Below, piece by piece: positions 1 to 13,909 of a stretch of 64,000 nt of DNA. Source of the DNA: Leptospira kmetyi serovar Malaysia str. Bejo-Iso9 (GTDB lineage: Bacteria; Spirochaetota; Leptospiria; Leptospirales; Leptospiraceae); the NCBI RefSeq assembly GCF_000243735.2, contig NZ_AHMP02000003.1, positions 186,182 to 250,181 of the forward strand, in the 5' to 3' direction. Each line of letters begins with the position of its first letter. The stretch's first letter is position 1. The translations under genes were made by a program, and so were the position numbers. The notes below the pieces were generated by a model, which made no database searches, was not told where the DNA came from, and saw only the letters and a list, made by a program, of their open reading frames with translations.

Positions 1-2
1 GA

Positions 3-2054
3 ATCGAACAGGATCGAACCGCGATCGGGGACGCTTCCTTGATGCAAAGGGAATTTCTCCGCGCCGAATACGTTAAGATTCTTTTACTGATGATCTATCT
101 GACCGTGGGAGGTTATTTTCTTTTTTTATACGTTCGAAGACGCACCGATCGGGAGAATCTTTACTACGGTCTTTTCACCATTCTTCTTGTCGTTTATCAA
201 TTTTTGAGAAATCAGATCAAATACGATCTCGGAATCGAATTCATCTATATGAAGAAGTTGGAATATATCATTCTGACGATTTTGGTTCCCATTTTCGCGA
301 ATTTCATCCGGGTTTATTTTAAGTATTCGAGAAACTTCCTTTTGAACGTTTTGGACGCGGTTTATGTCTGTTTTACGCTTTTTTACGTCCTTTCCAACAA
401 CGTAATCCATTACAATATTCTAAACAAACACGTGGTTCAATACGGTTGGATTCTTTACGTTGGAATCGTTCTGTATTTTCTGATCAGCCGCATGATGACG
501 AAGGATCGGGACGCGCTTCTCATTTTGATCGGAGTGGTCGTGACTACGCTCGCGGCGGTTTTGGACACGCTCGGCGCGCGCAACGTGATCGTTTTTCCGA
601 GAATCGTTGGTTACGCGTTTCTCTTTTTTATCCTAAGCATCGCGACCATTCTCGCCAATAAGTTCGTTCGTTTGAACGAAGAGGTGGAGGAACTCAACGA
701 GGATCTCGAAAAAAAAGTGGAACAGCGTACGGAAGAATTGAAACTTTCGCTGGAGCAGGTCAATCGTCTTAAGATTCAACAGGACGCGGATTATTTTTTG
801 ACTTCGCTTCTGATCAATCCTCTTTCCTCCAATAAGAATACGAGCGAAGTCGTTCGAACCGAATTTTATACGAAACAGAAAAAATCCTTCGAGTTTAAGA
901 ATAAGACCTACGAGATCGGAGGAGACATTCTGATTTCGGGTAACGTGGAATTGAACGGAAAAAAATACGTCGTTTTCGTCAACGGAGACGCGATGGGAAA
1001 ATCCATCCAAGGCGCGGGAGGCGCGCTCGTGATGGGAACCGTATTCAACACCATTCTTACCCGATCGGGAATTCCCGCTCAACGAAACAAAAGTCCGGAG
1101 AAGTGGTTGGAAGAGGCGTTCCTCGAACTTCAAAAGATCTTCGAATCCTTCGACGGTTCCATGTATATCTCCATCGTTTTGGGTTTGGTGGAGGAGAATT
1201 CGGGTCTTCTGTATTATATCAACGCGGAACATCCTTGGACGGTTTTATACAGAGACGGAGTCGCTTCGTATATCGAAGAGGAATTGACTCTGAGAAAGAT
1301 CGGGATTCCGGATAACGAACTGCATCTCGCGATCAAAAAATTTCAGATGCTTCCCGGAGATACGATTGTGATCGGTTCGGACGGAAGGGACGATCTTTTG
1401 ATCGGGAACGCGGAGGATAGAATCATCAACGAGGATCAGAATCAATTTCTAAAAAGAGTGGAAGAGGGTTCTGCGGATCTTCGGGCCGTATATGATAAAA
1501 TCCTAAAGTTCGGCGCGCTCGTGGACGACTTTACGCTTTTGAAGATCACCTATCATCCGGAACGTGCGGACGTTTTCAATCCTCGAAAGAATTCAGATTC
1601 CTACGAAGAGATTCTAAAAAAGGGAACTTCTTATCTGCAGAACAATCGGATTCGGGAAGGACTCGAACTTTTGGAACAGGCGCTTGAAATGAATCGAAAG
1701 GGAGAACACGTTCTCAAGATTTTAGGAAGATTTTATCTTAAGGAAAAGGATTACGCGAAATCGGTCGGTTACTGGGAAACCTTGACGGGAATCAATCCGG
1801 AATCCGCCGATTATCTGTATCATTCGTCTCTTTGTTATAAGATGCTCAAGTTCTATCAAAAGGCCGCCGAGATCGGGGAGCGGGCCTTTGTCCGCGATCC
1901 GGATTACGTTCGGAATCTGATCAATCTCGCAGATATATATAAAATTTTGAATATTCAAGATCGTGCGATCGATTTCGTTCGAAAGGCTCTTCTGATCGAT
2001 CCCGAAAACTCAAAAGCCATCCAGGTAAAAAATTCACTCGAGTCCGGAAACTAA
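3..2054 (+). CDS. Membrane SpoIIE-type phosphatase with TPR tail, 5' end cut by the window
   Basis: The reading frame is open to the window edge, and the residues before the first possible start (TTG at 39) align with the paralogue that follows (IEQDRTAIGDASL against IEQDRTEIGNAFL). The gene is therefore cut by the window and not short, and its extracytoplasmic N-terminal domain lies outside. Visible parts, numbered from position 39, are about seven membrane helices (residues 12-210, 7TMR-DISM style), a charged coiled coil (about 213-248, LNEDLEKKVEQRTEEL), and a PP2C/SpoIIE phosphatase domain (about 260-500) with VNGDAMGKS, GSDGRDD and DDFTLLK, the acidic metal-binding segments of this family. 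TPR-like helices follow (about 525-665). Such proteins dephosphorylate anti-sigma-factor antagonists in partner-switching pathways. The family call is firm; the partner is unknown. Confidence 0.9.
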   Translation: MEQDRTAIGDASLMQREFLRAEYVKILLLMIYLTVGGYFLFLYVRRRTDRENLYYGLFTILLVVYQFLRNQIKYDLGIEFIYMKKLEYIILTILVPIFANFIRVYFKYSRNFLLNVLDAVYVCFTLFYVLSNNVIHYNILNKHVVQYGWILYVGIVLYFLISRMMTKDRDALLILIGVVVTTLAAVLDTLGARNVIVFPRIVGYAFLFFILSIATILANKFVRLNEEVEELNEDLEKKVEQRTEELKLSLEQVNRLKIQQDADYFLTSLLINPLSSNKNTSEVVRTEFYTKQKKSFEFKNKTYEIGGDILISGNVELNGKKYVVFVNGDAMGKSIQGAGGALVMGTVFNTILTRSGIPAQRNKSPEKWLEEAFLELQKIFESFDGSMYISIVLGLVEENSGLLYYINAEHPWTVLYRDGVASYIEEELTLRKIGIPDNELHLAIKKFQMLPGDTIVIGSDGRDDLLIGNAEDRIINEDQNQFLKRVEEGSADLRAVYDKILKFGALVDDFTLLKITYHPERADVFNPRKNSDSYEEILKKGTSYLQNNRIREGLELLEQALEMNRKGEHVLKILGRFYLKEKDYAKSVGYWETLTGINPESADYLYHSSLCYKMLKFYQKAAEIGERAFVRDPDYVRNLINLADIYKILNIQDRAIDFVRKALLIDPENSKAIQVKNSLESGN

Positions 2055-2316
2055 AACTTACTCCTCGTTCTTTCACGTCCGATTAATAAATTTCTGATTG
2101 TCCTTAGAACGGACTCGAAATTTATGACAATAGCGAACGTTTCTATTCCATAAAAACACACCGAACGTTTGTAGATAAATATTTTCTCGCAAATACGACT
2201 TTCTGCTTAGCATCGTCCGAGCGGAGCTTTCAAGCGAATTTTAAAATCGAGTCCTCGATTTCGTTCAAGGATTCGAAGGATTCTTTTTGAGTCGCGTTTT
2301 GTGGGAGATAGATAGA

Positions 2317-4926
2317 ATGTCGGGTTTTCGTTTAAAGGTTATTTTCGCTCTTGTTTTGCTTTTTTGTTTTTTGACTGCAAGAGAAGTCTCTTCGGAGTCC
2401 ATTCAAAAAATTGAATCCTTTGAAAACGTAACGAGTTTAAACTCCACCGAACTTTACGGTTGGGAAGTCAGCCTCGATCCGCTCGACCCCGTCGCTTTTT
2501 CCAAATCTTACTTAAACGGAAACAAAACGCAGAACTTCCGAACCGTAAAACATAAGATCCCCGGAATTTATATCCTGAAAGATTCCGATCCGAACACCAA
2601 GACCGCATTTCTCATTAAAAAATTCATCGCTCCCAAATCCTGGTCCGTCGCCGGGCTCGCCGTACGGCTCGGCGCGATTTCGGATAAGGACGAAACGTAT
2701 CTGAACGGAGTTCTGATCGGAAAGACGGGAAACTTTCAAGAAGTCGACAGGCCCCAAGCCTACGATAAGATTCGAGTGTACTCCATTCCGACCGAGTTGA
2801 TCGTAAAAGGAGGGGAGAATCTTTTGATCGTAAAGGTTCAGGGATTTTTTCCGAAAAAACTCGGGATCGAACAGGATCGAACCGAGATCGGAAACGCGTT
2901 TCTCGTATATAAGGATTTTTACGACGGAGAATATCTGAAGCTCGGTTTTTTGATCGTGTATTCCACGGTCGGATTTTTCTTTTTGTTTCTTTATCTGAGA
3001 AAAAGATCCAGTAAGGAGAATTTTTACTACGGTTTGTTCACCGTTCTTCTTGTAATATATCAGTTTTTAAGAAACCAGACCAAATACGATCTCGGAATCG
3101 AACTTATATACTTAAAGAAAATTGAATATATTGCGGTCGCATTTTTGATGCCGGTGGCGTATCGGTTCAACCGGTTCTACTTCAAGTTTCCGAAGGCCGC
3201 CGTTACGAACGTTCTGGACGTAATCTTTATTTTGATCGGTTGTTTTTATCTGATCTCGAACGACGTAAATCTTTTTAGTCAGGTGAACAAACACGTCGTT
3301 CAGATGTTGTATCTCCCCTACGTCGGTTACATGTTGTATTATCTGGTCAAACGTCTTATGGAAAAGGAAAAGGACGCGCTTCTGATTCTGATCGCCGTTT
3401 TGATCGTGGTGATCGCGTCCACGATCGACGCGTTGACGACTCGAAACGTCATTCTTTTTCCGAGACTTCTCGTTTATGCGTTTTTCGTTTTTATCCTGAG
3501 CGTTGCGACCATTCTCGCCAATCGTTACGTAAGTCTGAATCAGATCGTGGAAGAACTCAACGAGGATCTGGAAAAAAAAGTGATCCAAAGAACTCGGGAA
3601 CTGAACGACACTCTGACCGAGGTGAAGAATCTAAAGGTTCAACAAGACGCGGATTACTTTCTCACGTCTTTGTTGATCAATCCTCTTTCAACGAACCACA
3701 ACCGAAGTTCGGTGATCAAAACCGAGTTTTACACAAAACAGAAAAAGTCTTTCGAGTTTAAGAATCGAACCTACGAGATCGGGGGCGATATCAATATTTC
3801 CGGAAACGTCAAACTCGGAGAAACGCGTTATGCGGCCTTTGTCAACGGGGACGCGATGGGGAAATCCATCCAAGGCGCGGGAGGCGCGCTCGTAATGGGA
3901 ACGGTTTTCAATTCCATTCTTGCGCGAACGATCAACACCGAATTGAATCTTTTAACACCCGAGTTATGGTTGAAACGAGCCTTCCAGGAATTACAAAGTA
4001 TCTTCGAATCCTTTGACGGTTCCATGTATATCTCGGCGATTCTCGGTCTTGTGGAAGAGGAAAGCGGAAGACTTCTTTTTATCAACGCGGAACATCCGAA
4101 CGCGGTTTTATATCGGGATAAAAAGGCGAGTTTTATAGAGGACGAGTTGGATCTGAGGAAGCTCGGAATTCCCGGCAACGAAACACTGTTTTCCGTCAAA
4201 GAATTTCAGATGGAGAACGGAGACGTTTTGATTCTCGGTTCGGACGGAAGAGACGATATTCTTTTGGGAATGGACGGAGATTCGCGGATTTTAAACGAGG
4301 ACGAAACCGCTTTTTTAAAAAGAGTGGAAGAGGCCGACGCGGATTTGAATGAGATTCACGTTCGTATTTCCGAACACGGAGAATTGACGGACGATTTTAC
4401 TTTATTAAAGATTTCGTATATTCCGGTTTTGGAAAACGGGAATTCGTATGGAGAGGATTATTTTCGTAAGGAATTGAAATCCGCAAAGGAATTTCTAAGA
4501 ACGAACGAATATTCGAAGGCGATCGCCGTTTTGGAAAACGCGCAAAAGCTTAGAATTGCGGACGAGGAATCCTTATGGCTTCTCGGAAAAAGTTACCTGA
4601 AGGAAAAACAATTCGTGCGCGCGGAGAATTGTTTCAAACGTCTTCTGTTTATCAAACCGGAACAATCCGAATATCTGTATTATCTTTCGTATTGCGCCAA
4701 GGTCAACAAGAACTACGCCGAAGCGGTTGCGATCGGAGAAAAGCTGTTTTCCATGGAACCGGATCATATCCGAAACCTGGTGAATCTCGCGGATTTGTAT
4801 CGTATGTTGAAGGACTTTAAATTGGCTGAGGAACTGGTCGGTCGCGCGCTCGACATCACGCCCGAATACGAACACGCACTTGCGGTAAAACGGGCGATCG
4901 GAAATACGAGCGCGGGAATCGCTTAG
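2317..4926 (+). CDS. Membrane SpoIIE-type phosphatase with TPR tail
   Basis: This is a full-length paralogue of the preceding gene, about 869 residues from ATG 2317. I chose that ATG over TTG 2287 because GGGAG stands 9 bases before it and the protein then begins with a signal peptide (MSGFRLKVIFALVLLFCFLT). Order of parts: signal peptide, extracytoplasmic beta-rich domain of 7TMR-DISMED type (about 30-210), seven membrane helices (about 215-405), coiled coil (about 410-450), SpoIIE phosphatase (about 460-700, with VNGDAMGKS, GSDGRDD, DDFTLLK) and TPR-like repeats (about 720-860). It should sense a periplasmic ligand and dephosphorylate a cytoplasmic regulator. The tandem arrangement suggests duplication. 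A third relative without the DISMED domain lies at 55792-58110. Confidence 0.9.
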   Translation: MSGFRLKVIFALVLLFCFLTAREVSSESIQKIESFENVTSLNSTELYGWEVSLDPLDPVAFSKSYLNGNKTQNFRTVKHKIPGIYILKDSDPNTKTAFLIKKFIAPKSWSVAGLAVRLGAISDKDETYLNGVLIGKTGNFQEVDRPQAYDKIRVYSIPTELIVKGGENLLIVKVQGFFPKKLGIEQDRTEIGNAFLVYKDFYDGEYLKLGFLIVYSTVGFFFLFLYLRKRSSKENFYYGLFTVLLVIYQFLRNQTKYDLGIELIYLKKIEYIAVAFLMPVAYRFNRFYFKFPKAAVTNVLDVIFILIGCFYLISNDVNLFSQVNKHVVQMLYLPYVGYMLYYLVKRLMEKEKDALLILIAVLIVVIASTIDALTTRNVILFPRLLVYAFFVFILSVATILANRYVSLNQIVEELNEDLEKKVIQRTRELNDTLTEVKNLKVQQDADYFLTSLLINPLSTNHNRSSVIKTEFYTKQKKSFEFKNRTYEIGGDINISGNVKLGETRYAAFVNGDAMGKSIQGAGGALVMGTVFNSILARTINTELNLLTPELWLKRAFQELQSIFESFDGSMYISAILGLVEEESGRLLFINAEHPNAVLYRDKKASFIEDELDLRKLGIPGNETLFSVKEFQMENGDVLILGSDGRDDILLGMDGDSRILNEDETAFLKRVEEADADLNEIHVRISEHGELTDDFTLLKISYIPVLENGNSYGEDYFRKELKSAKEFLRTNEYSKAIAVLENAQKLRIADEESLWLLGKSYLKEKQFVRAENCFKRLLFIKPEQSEYLYYLSYCAKVNKNYAEAVAIGEKLFSMEPDHIRNLVNLADLYRMLKDFKLAEELVGRALDITPEYEHALAVKRAIGNTSAGIA

Positions 4927-4975
4927 ACCTTAGGTTTTAAAACACGAACCTTAAGTTGGATTAACCTAAGTCGGA

Positions 4976-6157
4976 TTAATTTTCTTCGAGATAAATCCGG
5001 ATCGCTTCCTTCAAAACGCTGAGTCCGATCGAAAGAGAATCCTCGTCTATATCGAACTTGGAACTGTGATGAGGATGGACAAAACCTTTCGCTTCGTTCA
5101 TGGAACCCACGAAAAAATAACAACCGGGAACCTTCATCAAAAACGCGGAAAAATCCTCTCCGCCCATGGACTTCGTGTTCTCTTCGGTTACGCTTCCCGG
5201 GCCTAAAATGTTAAGCGAAGCTTTGCGGACCACGTTCGCCATATGAGAATCGTTGATCGTGGGTTGGTTCGTTCTTTCGTAATGAATTTCGACTTTGGCT
5301 CCGAGAGCGGACGCGATTCCGTTCACCACTCTTTCCAATTTACCGGGAACTTCTTCGAACATTTTTTTGGAATACGTTCTTACGGTTCCTTTGAGTTCCG
5401 CGGTCTCGGGGATCACGTTAAACGCGTTTCCCGCGTGAAAACTTCCCACGGTAACGACGCAGGAATCGAGAGGATCGGTGTTTCTGGAAACGATGGTTTG
5501 TAACGCGTTTACGATCTGCGCGCCGACCACGATCGGATCCACCGTGTGTTGCGGCATGGCGCCGTGGCCGCTGATTCCGGAAATTTTGATCGTGAACTCG
5601 TCGACCGCGGCCATCATCGGACCGTCCACGACTCCGACCTTGCCGACCGGGATATGATTCCAGACGTGAAGAGCGAGGGCCGCGTCTACTTTATACTTTT
5701 CTAATATTCCTTCCTCGATCATTTTGTCCGCGCCTTGTCCGCCTTCTTCCGCGGGTTGAAACACGAGCAAAACCTTTCCCTTGGGAAGAATGGATTTGAT
5801 ATCCTCTTTGATTTCCGTAGCGAGTCCCATCAGAATGGAAGTATGCGCGTCGTGACCGCAAGCGTGCATAACGCCGTCGTGAACGGATTTATAATCCTTA
5901 TGAGATTCCTCGAAGATGGGAAGCGCGTCCATGTCCGCGCGGACGAGAAGCGTTTTTCCCGGTTTGCCGGAATCGATCCATGCGACAACGCCGGTTTGCG
6001 CGATCTTATCCTGAAAGGAAAGTCCGAGTCGTTTTAAGTGATCGATCACGAACCCCGAGGTTTGATTTTCCTCGTAACGAAGTTCGGGATGTTTGTGGAT
6101 CTGTCTTCTGTAACGGATGAGTTCTTCGGTTCGGCCCGGGTTCACTGTGAGTTTCAT
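4976..6157 (-). CDS. M20 family metal-dependent amidohydrolase
   Basis: At 393 residues this is the usual length for the M20D amidohydrolase family (hippurate, N-acyl-amino-acid and IAA-amino-acid hydrolases). Metal-site segments are visible: [10 protein letters not shown] near the N-terminus, [28 protein letters not shown] and, near the C-terminus, GGEDFSAFL. The middle part (about 185-300) is the lid/dimerisation domain. It has no signal peptide and should be cytoplasmic, splitting an N-acyl or peptide-like amide from an amino acid; the substrate cannot be told from sequence. It lies 54 bases downstream of the ThyX-like gene on the same strand and may share its transcript. It converges with the SpoIIE gene ending at 4926. 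Confidence 0.9.
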   Translation of the reverse strand: MKLTVNPGRTEELIRYRRQIHKHPELRYEENQTSGFVIDHLKRLGLSFQDKIAQTGVVAWIDSGKPGKTLLVRADMDALPIFEESHKDYKSVHDGVMHACGHDAHTSILMGLATEIKEDIKSILPKGKVLLVFQPAEEGGQGADKMIEEGILEKYKVDAALALHVWNHIPVGKVGVVDGPMMAAVDEFTIKISGISGHGAMPQHTVDPIVVGAQIVNALQTIVSRNTDPLDSCVVTVGSFHAGNAFNVIPETAELKGTVRTYSKKMFEEVPGKLERVVNGIASALGAKVEIHYERTNQPTINDSHMANVVRKASLNILGPGSVTEENTKSMGGEDFSAFLMKVPGCYFFVGSMNEAKGFVHPHHSSKFDIDEDSLSIGLSVLKEAIRIYLEEN

Positions 6158-6211
6158 ACTACTTGGACCATTCTACCCTTGGGAACGGTTTTCGGAAAGA
6201 ATTTTAGAAAC

Positions 6212-7786
<1,575 letters not shown>

Positions 7787-8166
7787 CGGGGTCTCCGGGC
7801 GGGACGGACTATGTCCCGTGTAGAACTATCCTGAGGGGTGAAAGTTCGGAGAAAACTCTTTTTTTGGATATCGAGCGACCTGACGAACTTCCTAGGAAGT
7901 GAGTCGCTGATTTTAAGAAGCGAAATAATCGGGAGAACTGCTAATCGAAGGATCTTTTTTAACCCGGACTTCGCTCTATCTCCCGTAAATTTCCTTTCTG
8001 TGGCCGATCGGTCTTGGATTTTGGGTGAGATTTTGAATGATCTGGATCCGAGAGTCGGCGATGTTTCGAAGAACGTTGTCCGGTTGCGTTTCATCTCTTC
8101 GCGCGTTTTCGATTTCGATTCCGAATGCGCGCTTGGATGGAAAAAACTATTTTTCGTTTTCGGAAT
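7787..8166. other. Non-coding gap between the ThyX-like gene and the RND pump gene
   Basis: This 380-base stretch holds the upstream region of the ThyX-like gene and the downstream end of the pump gene, both on the minus strand. Weak open frames exist on both strands, but none has a recognisable protein, good codon pattern or ribosome site. The clearest structure is the nested inverted repeat at 7874-7908. A small GGACTATGTCC palindrome lies about 30 bases before the ThyX-like start. I cannot point to a convincing promoter or terminator. Confidence 0.5.
7874..7908. repeat. Nested inverted repeat upstream of the ThyX-like gene
   Basis: A perfect 14-base palindrome, ACTTCCTAGGAAGT (7887-7900), is enclosed by outer arms AGCGAC (7874-7879) and GTCGCT (7903-7908). 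It lies about 90 bases before the ThyX-like start codon. No T-run follows on either strand, so it does not look like an intrinsic terminator. It could be a protein-binding site or a hairpin in the leader RNA. Confidence 0.5.
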
Positions 8167-11499
<3,333 letters not shown>

Positions 11500-11681
11500 G
11501 TTTGCGAACGGAATTCAAAAATCTGTCGATATGGACAGGAAAGCCGTTTTAGGTCCGGGATGAAAGGTTTTTTTGGGAAGAATCTTGAACGAAGGAAAGA
11601 GAAGATTTTTTTATAATTTCGAAACTTTGTTCGAAGAGAAAGGTCGGGTCGAAACGGAATTTTTTCGGAAGTGGAAAGAGT

Positions 11682-13202
11682 CTATTCGTTTTGCAAAGAG
11701 CGGGATTTGTAATCAATATGCAAAAAAAGGAATAGAATTCCATACTCGAAACACAACCAGACGAAGGAATCCCGATACGGAACCGCGGAGTAGGTCGAAT
11801 ACGAAAAAAAGATCAGAAAGGACCATACGATCGGATAAACGTTCCCGGAAAAAATCGAAGCGACGAGCAACGGAAGAATATACCACGGATGAACCGTAGT
11901 CGAAAACAAAAGAAAGATCAGATAGATCGTTTCGATCGCCGCAAACGATGGTTTGAAACCGATCGTATCCCGTTTTTGAAACGAAAAAAAAGAAATCGCG
12001 ACTAACGTGAACGCTCCGCAGATTTTTCCGGCCGCGTAAAAGTTTTCTCCGATGACCCGCAAAAATTCGCGAAGAACGTAATACGCGCTTCCGTTGAATT
12101 CGAAAAGCTGGAAAAAAACGCCCAAACCGTCCGCTTCTTGTTTGAGAATTCCTTCTCCCCAAAAGAAAAATGAAAAGGCGACTAACGCAATTCCCGCAAG
12201 AACCGAAACGAGAACGAAGATTTTTTTGCGTTTCCAAAATACAAAAAGGAAGAATGGAAGGAGGATGAGCGGCGTGATCTTTGTCAAAATTCCGCAGAGA
12301 AAAAAGAATCCGAACTTCAAGAAGTCTGCGACCCGATCCGATTCCGTCCATCGAACCGCAAACTCGACCGACGCGATCAGAAAAAATAAAAGAATCGATT
12401 CGGGATGCGCGTTCCCGGCGATTTCCAAAAGAACCAAAGGGTTCAACCAATAGATCAAAGAAAAAACGGCGGGAATTTTTCTTTTACGAAAAATCGAAAG
12501 TAAAAACCAAAGAACGCCGAGTTCGGACAAAAGAAGAAAACATTTCCAGATCAGAATTCCGATCGAAACCTTTTTCCAAAAAAGCATTCCACACGCGGAG
12601 ATCCAAAAAAGAAACTGAAGGATCTGCGGATAAACGGAATAAAATTTTAAGGAATTCATTTCGATTAACAATTCCAAGAAGATCGCTCCGGTTTCCGGAG
12701 GCGCGTAGATCCACGAGAATTCTTTCGGTAAAAAGGAAAACGGAGAAAGTCCCTGCGTTCCAAGAAGACCGTCCCATAAAAAACGGTACACGTCTTCCGA
12801 AAGGATCGGATCGGAAAACAAAAGAACGACCCGGATCGTCAGACCGAAAAAGATCCAAAATCGAAACGGAATATTCAAAATATTGAATGTTTTAAGATGG
12901 CTTGAAAGTCGAAGGGCTTGTTCTCGGACGAACGAACTTGCTAAAAATTCTCCCGGAAACCGATCCGACCGAACTTTGGAAACGATGTCCTTCCAAAAGT
13001 CGGAACAACGACGTCCGAATCTTTCGGGAAAGGATTTTGTTCCGACCAAGATCCAAACATATCCGACAAATGCGGAAAGGATCGAAAGTAGCAAAAGGGT
13101 AAGATTTTTTCTTTCGCCGAAATATTGAAAGACGAGCATCGGCGAGAAAAGAACGGAAAAAACAAAAAGATAAAAAACGATTCCCGCAGATCCGAGTTTC
13201 AT
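11682..13202 (-). CDS. GT-C membrane glycosyltransferase (polyprenyl-phosphate-sugar dependent type)
   Basis: This 506-residue integral membrane protein has about ten to twelve helices. After the second or third helix comes SEDVYRFLWDGLLGTQGLSPF, that is SEDVYRFLWDG followed by LLGTQGLSPF, which resembles the first luminal-loop acidic motif of GT-C mannosyl/glucosyltransferases that use polyprenyl-phosphate sugars. A second feature is YWLNPLVLLEIAGNAHPESI, with the NAHPE element of the same group. Its start overlaps the end of the GT2 gene by four bases (ATGA), so the two are translationally coupled. A GT2 enzyme that makes polyprenyl-phosphate sugar followed by a GT-C enzyme that uses it is a sensible pair. 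A paralogue lies at 19398-20810. The acceptor is unknown. Confidence 0.75.
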   Translation of the reverse strand: MKLGSAGIVFYLFVFSVLFSPMLVFQYFGERKNLTLLLLSILSAFVGYVWILVGTKSFPERFGRRCSDFWKDIVSKVRSDRFPGEFLASSFVREQALRLSSHLKTFNILNIPFRFWIFFGLTIRVVLLFSDPILSEDVYRFLWDGLLGTQGLSPFSFLPKEFSWIYAPPETGAIFLELLIEMNSLKFYSVYPQILQFLFWISACGMLFWKKVSIGILIWKCFLLLSELGVLWFLLSIFRKRKIPAVFSLIYWLNPLVLLEIAGNAHPESILLFFLIASVEFAVRWTESDRVADFLKFGFFFLCGILTKITPLILLPFFLFVFWKRKKIFVLVSVLAGIALVAFSFFFWGEGILKQEADGLGVFFQLFEFNGSAYYVLREFLRVIGENFYAAGKICGAFTLVAISFFSFQKRDTIGFKPSFAAIETIYLIFLLFSTTVHPWYILPLLVASIFSGNVYPIVWSFLIFFSYSTYSAVPYRDSFVWLCFEYGILFLFLHIDYKSRSLQNE

Positions 13203-13909
13203 TTCGTAAATTGAAGTTTGCCGATCGTGTAAAGAATTTTCCAGCCCGCTCGTATGGAACCGAGAACGGTTCCGCTGACCTTGGAAGAACCGATTCTTTT
13301 TTTATAACTCACGCCGATCTCGGCGCATCGTAAACCGTATTTGGCCGCTTTCACTTGCATTTCCACAGTCCAACCGAAATTCCGATCTTGCATATTCAAT
13401 TTTCTTAAAGAATCGGACCGAATCAAACGAAAGGGACCCAAATCCGTAAAACGAATTCCGTATAAAATCCGAATCAAAGTCGTGGAAAGCCAGTTTCCGA
13501 ATTTTTGCACGGGCAACAAAGAACCCTTTTCCGATTTTCCCAAGGTTCTCGAACCGATCACAAGATCCGCTTGAGAATCGAAAAGTCTTCCGAGCAAAAG
13601 AACCAGCTCCGAAGGAGAATCCGAATAATCCGCGTCGAGAAACGCGATCAGATCGGGAGGATCGGAAGACTGGAAAATTCTTTCCAAACCTTTGAGACAA
13701 GCCGCGCCGTAACCGCGTTCGCCTTCATACAAAACGGTGGCCCCGTGCGAAGACGCAACCGAAGCGGTGGCGTCCTTGGAACCGTTGTCGATCACGATGA
13801 TTTCCCTAAGATTCAATTCTCCGATCGCGTGCAGATCCTTTAGAACGAAGGGAAGGGACTTTTCCTCGTTTAACGCCGGTATGACGACGCTGATCGAGGG
13901 TGAATTCAC
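13199..13909 (-). CDS. Family 2 glycosyltransferase (polyprenyl-phosphate sugar synthase type)
   Basis: The 236-residue protein is a GT-A/GT2 enzyme of the dolichol-phosphate-mannose-synthase kind. It has SVVIPALNEEKSLP at the start, EIIVIDNGSKDATASVA, and LIAFLDADYSDSP with the DAD metal-binding motif. No C-terminal membrane domain is present, so it is a soluble or peripheral enzyme. It should transfer a sugar from a nucleotide sugar to polyprenyl phosphate. It overlaps both neighbours by four bases: the cytochrome gene upstream (stop at 13906) and the GT-C gene downstream (start at 13202). All three are therefore in one coupled operon. Confidence 0.85.
   Translation of the reverse strand: MNSPSISVVIPALNEEKSLPFVLKDLHAIGELNLREIIVIDNGSKDATASVASSHGATVLYEGERGYGAACLKGLERIFQSSDPPDLIAFLDADYSDSPSELVLLLGRLFDSQADLVIGSRTLGKSEKGSLLPVQKFGNWLSTTLIRILYGIRFTDLGPFRLIRSDSLRKLNMQDRNFGWTVEMQVKAAKYGLRCAEIGVSYKKRIGSSKVSGTVLGSIRAGWKILYTIGKLQFTK

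Noticed and set aside
2055..2316. Terminator between the two tandem SpoIIE genes
   Set aside because: ATAAATTTC/GAAATTTAT complementary arms exist around 2087-2125, but they are far apart, A+T-only and not followed by a T-run.
4927..4975. Bidirectional terminator between converging genes
   Set aside because: CTTAGGTT and AACCTAAG are complementary across about 25 bases, but the stem is short and no clear T-run follows, so I left it out of the feature list.
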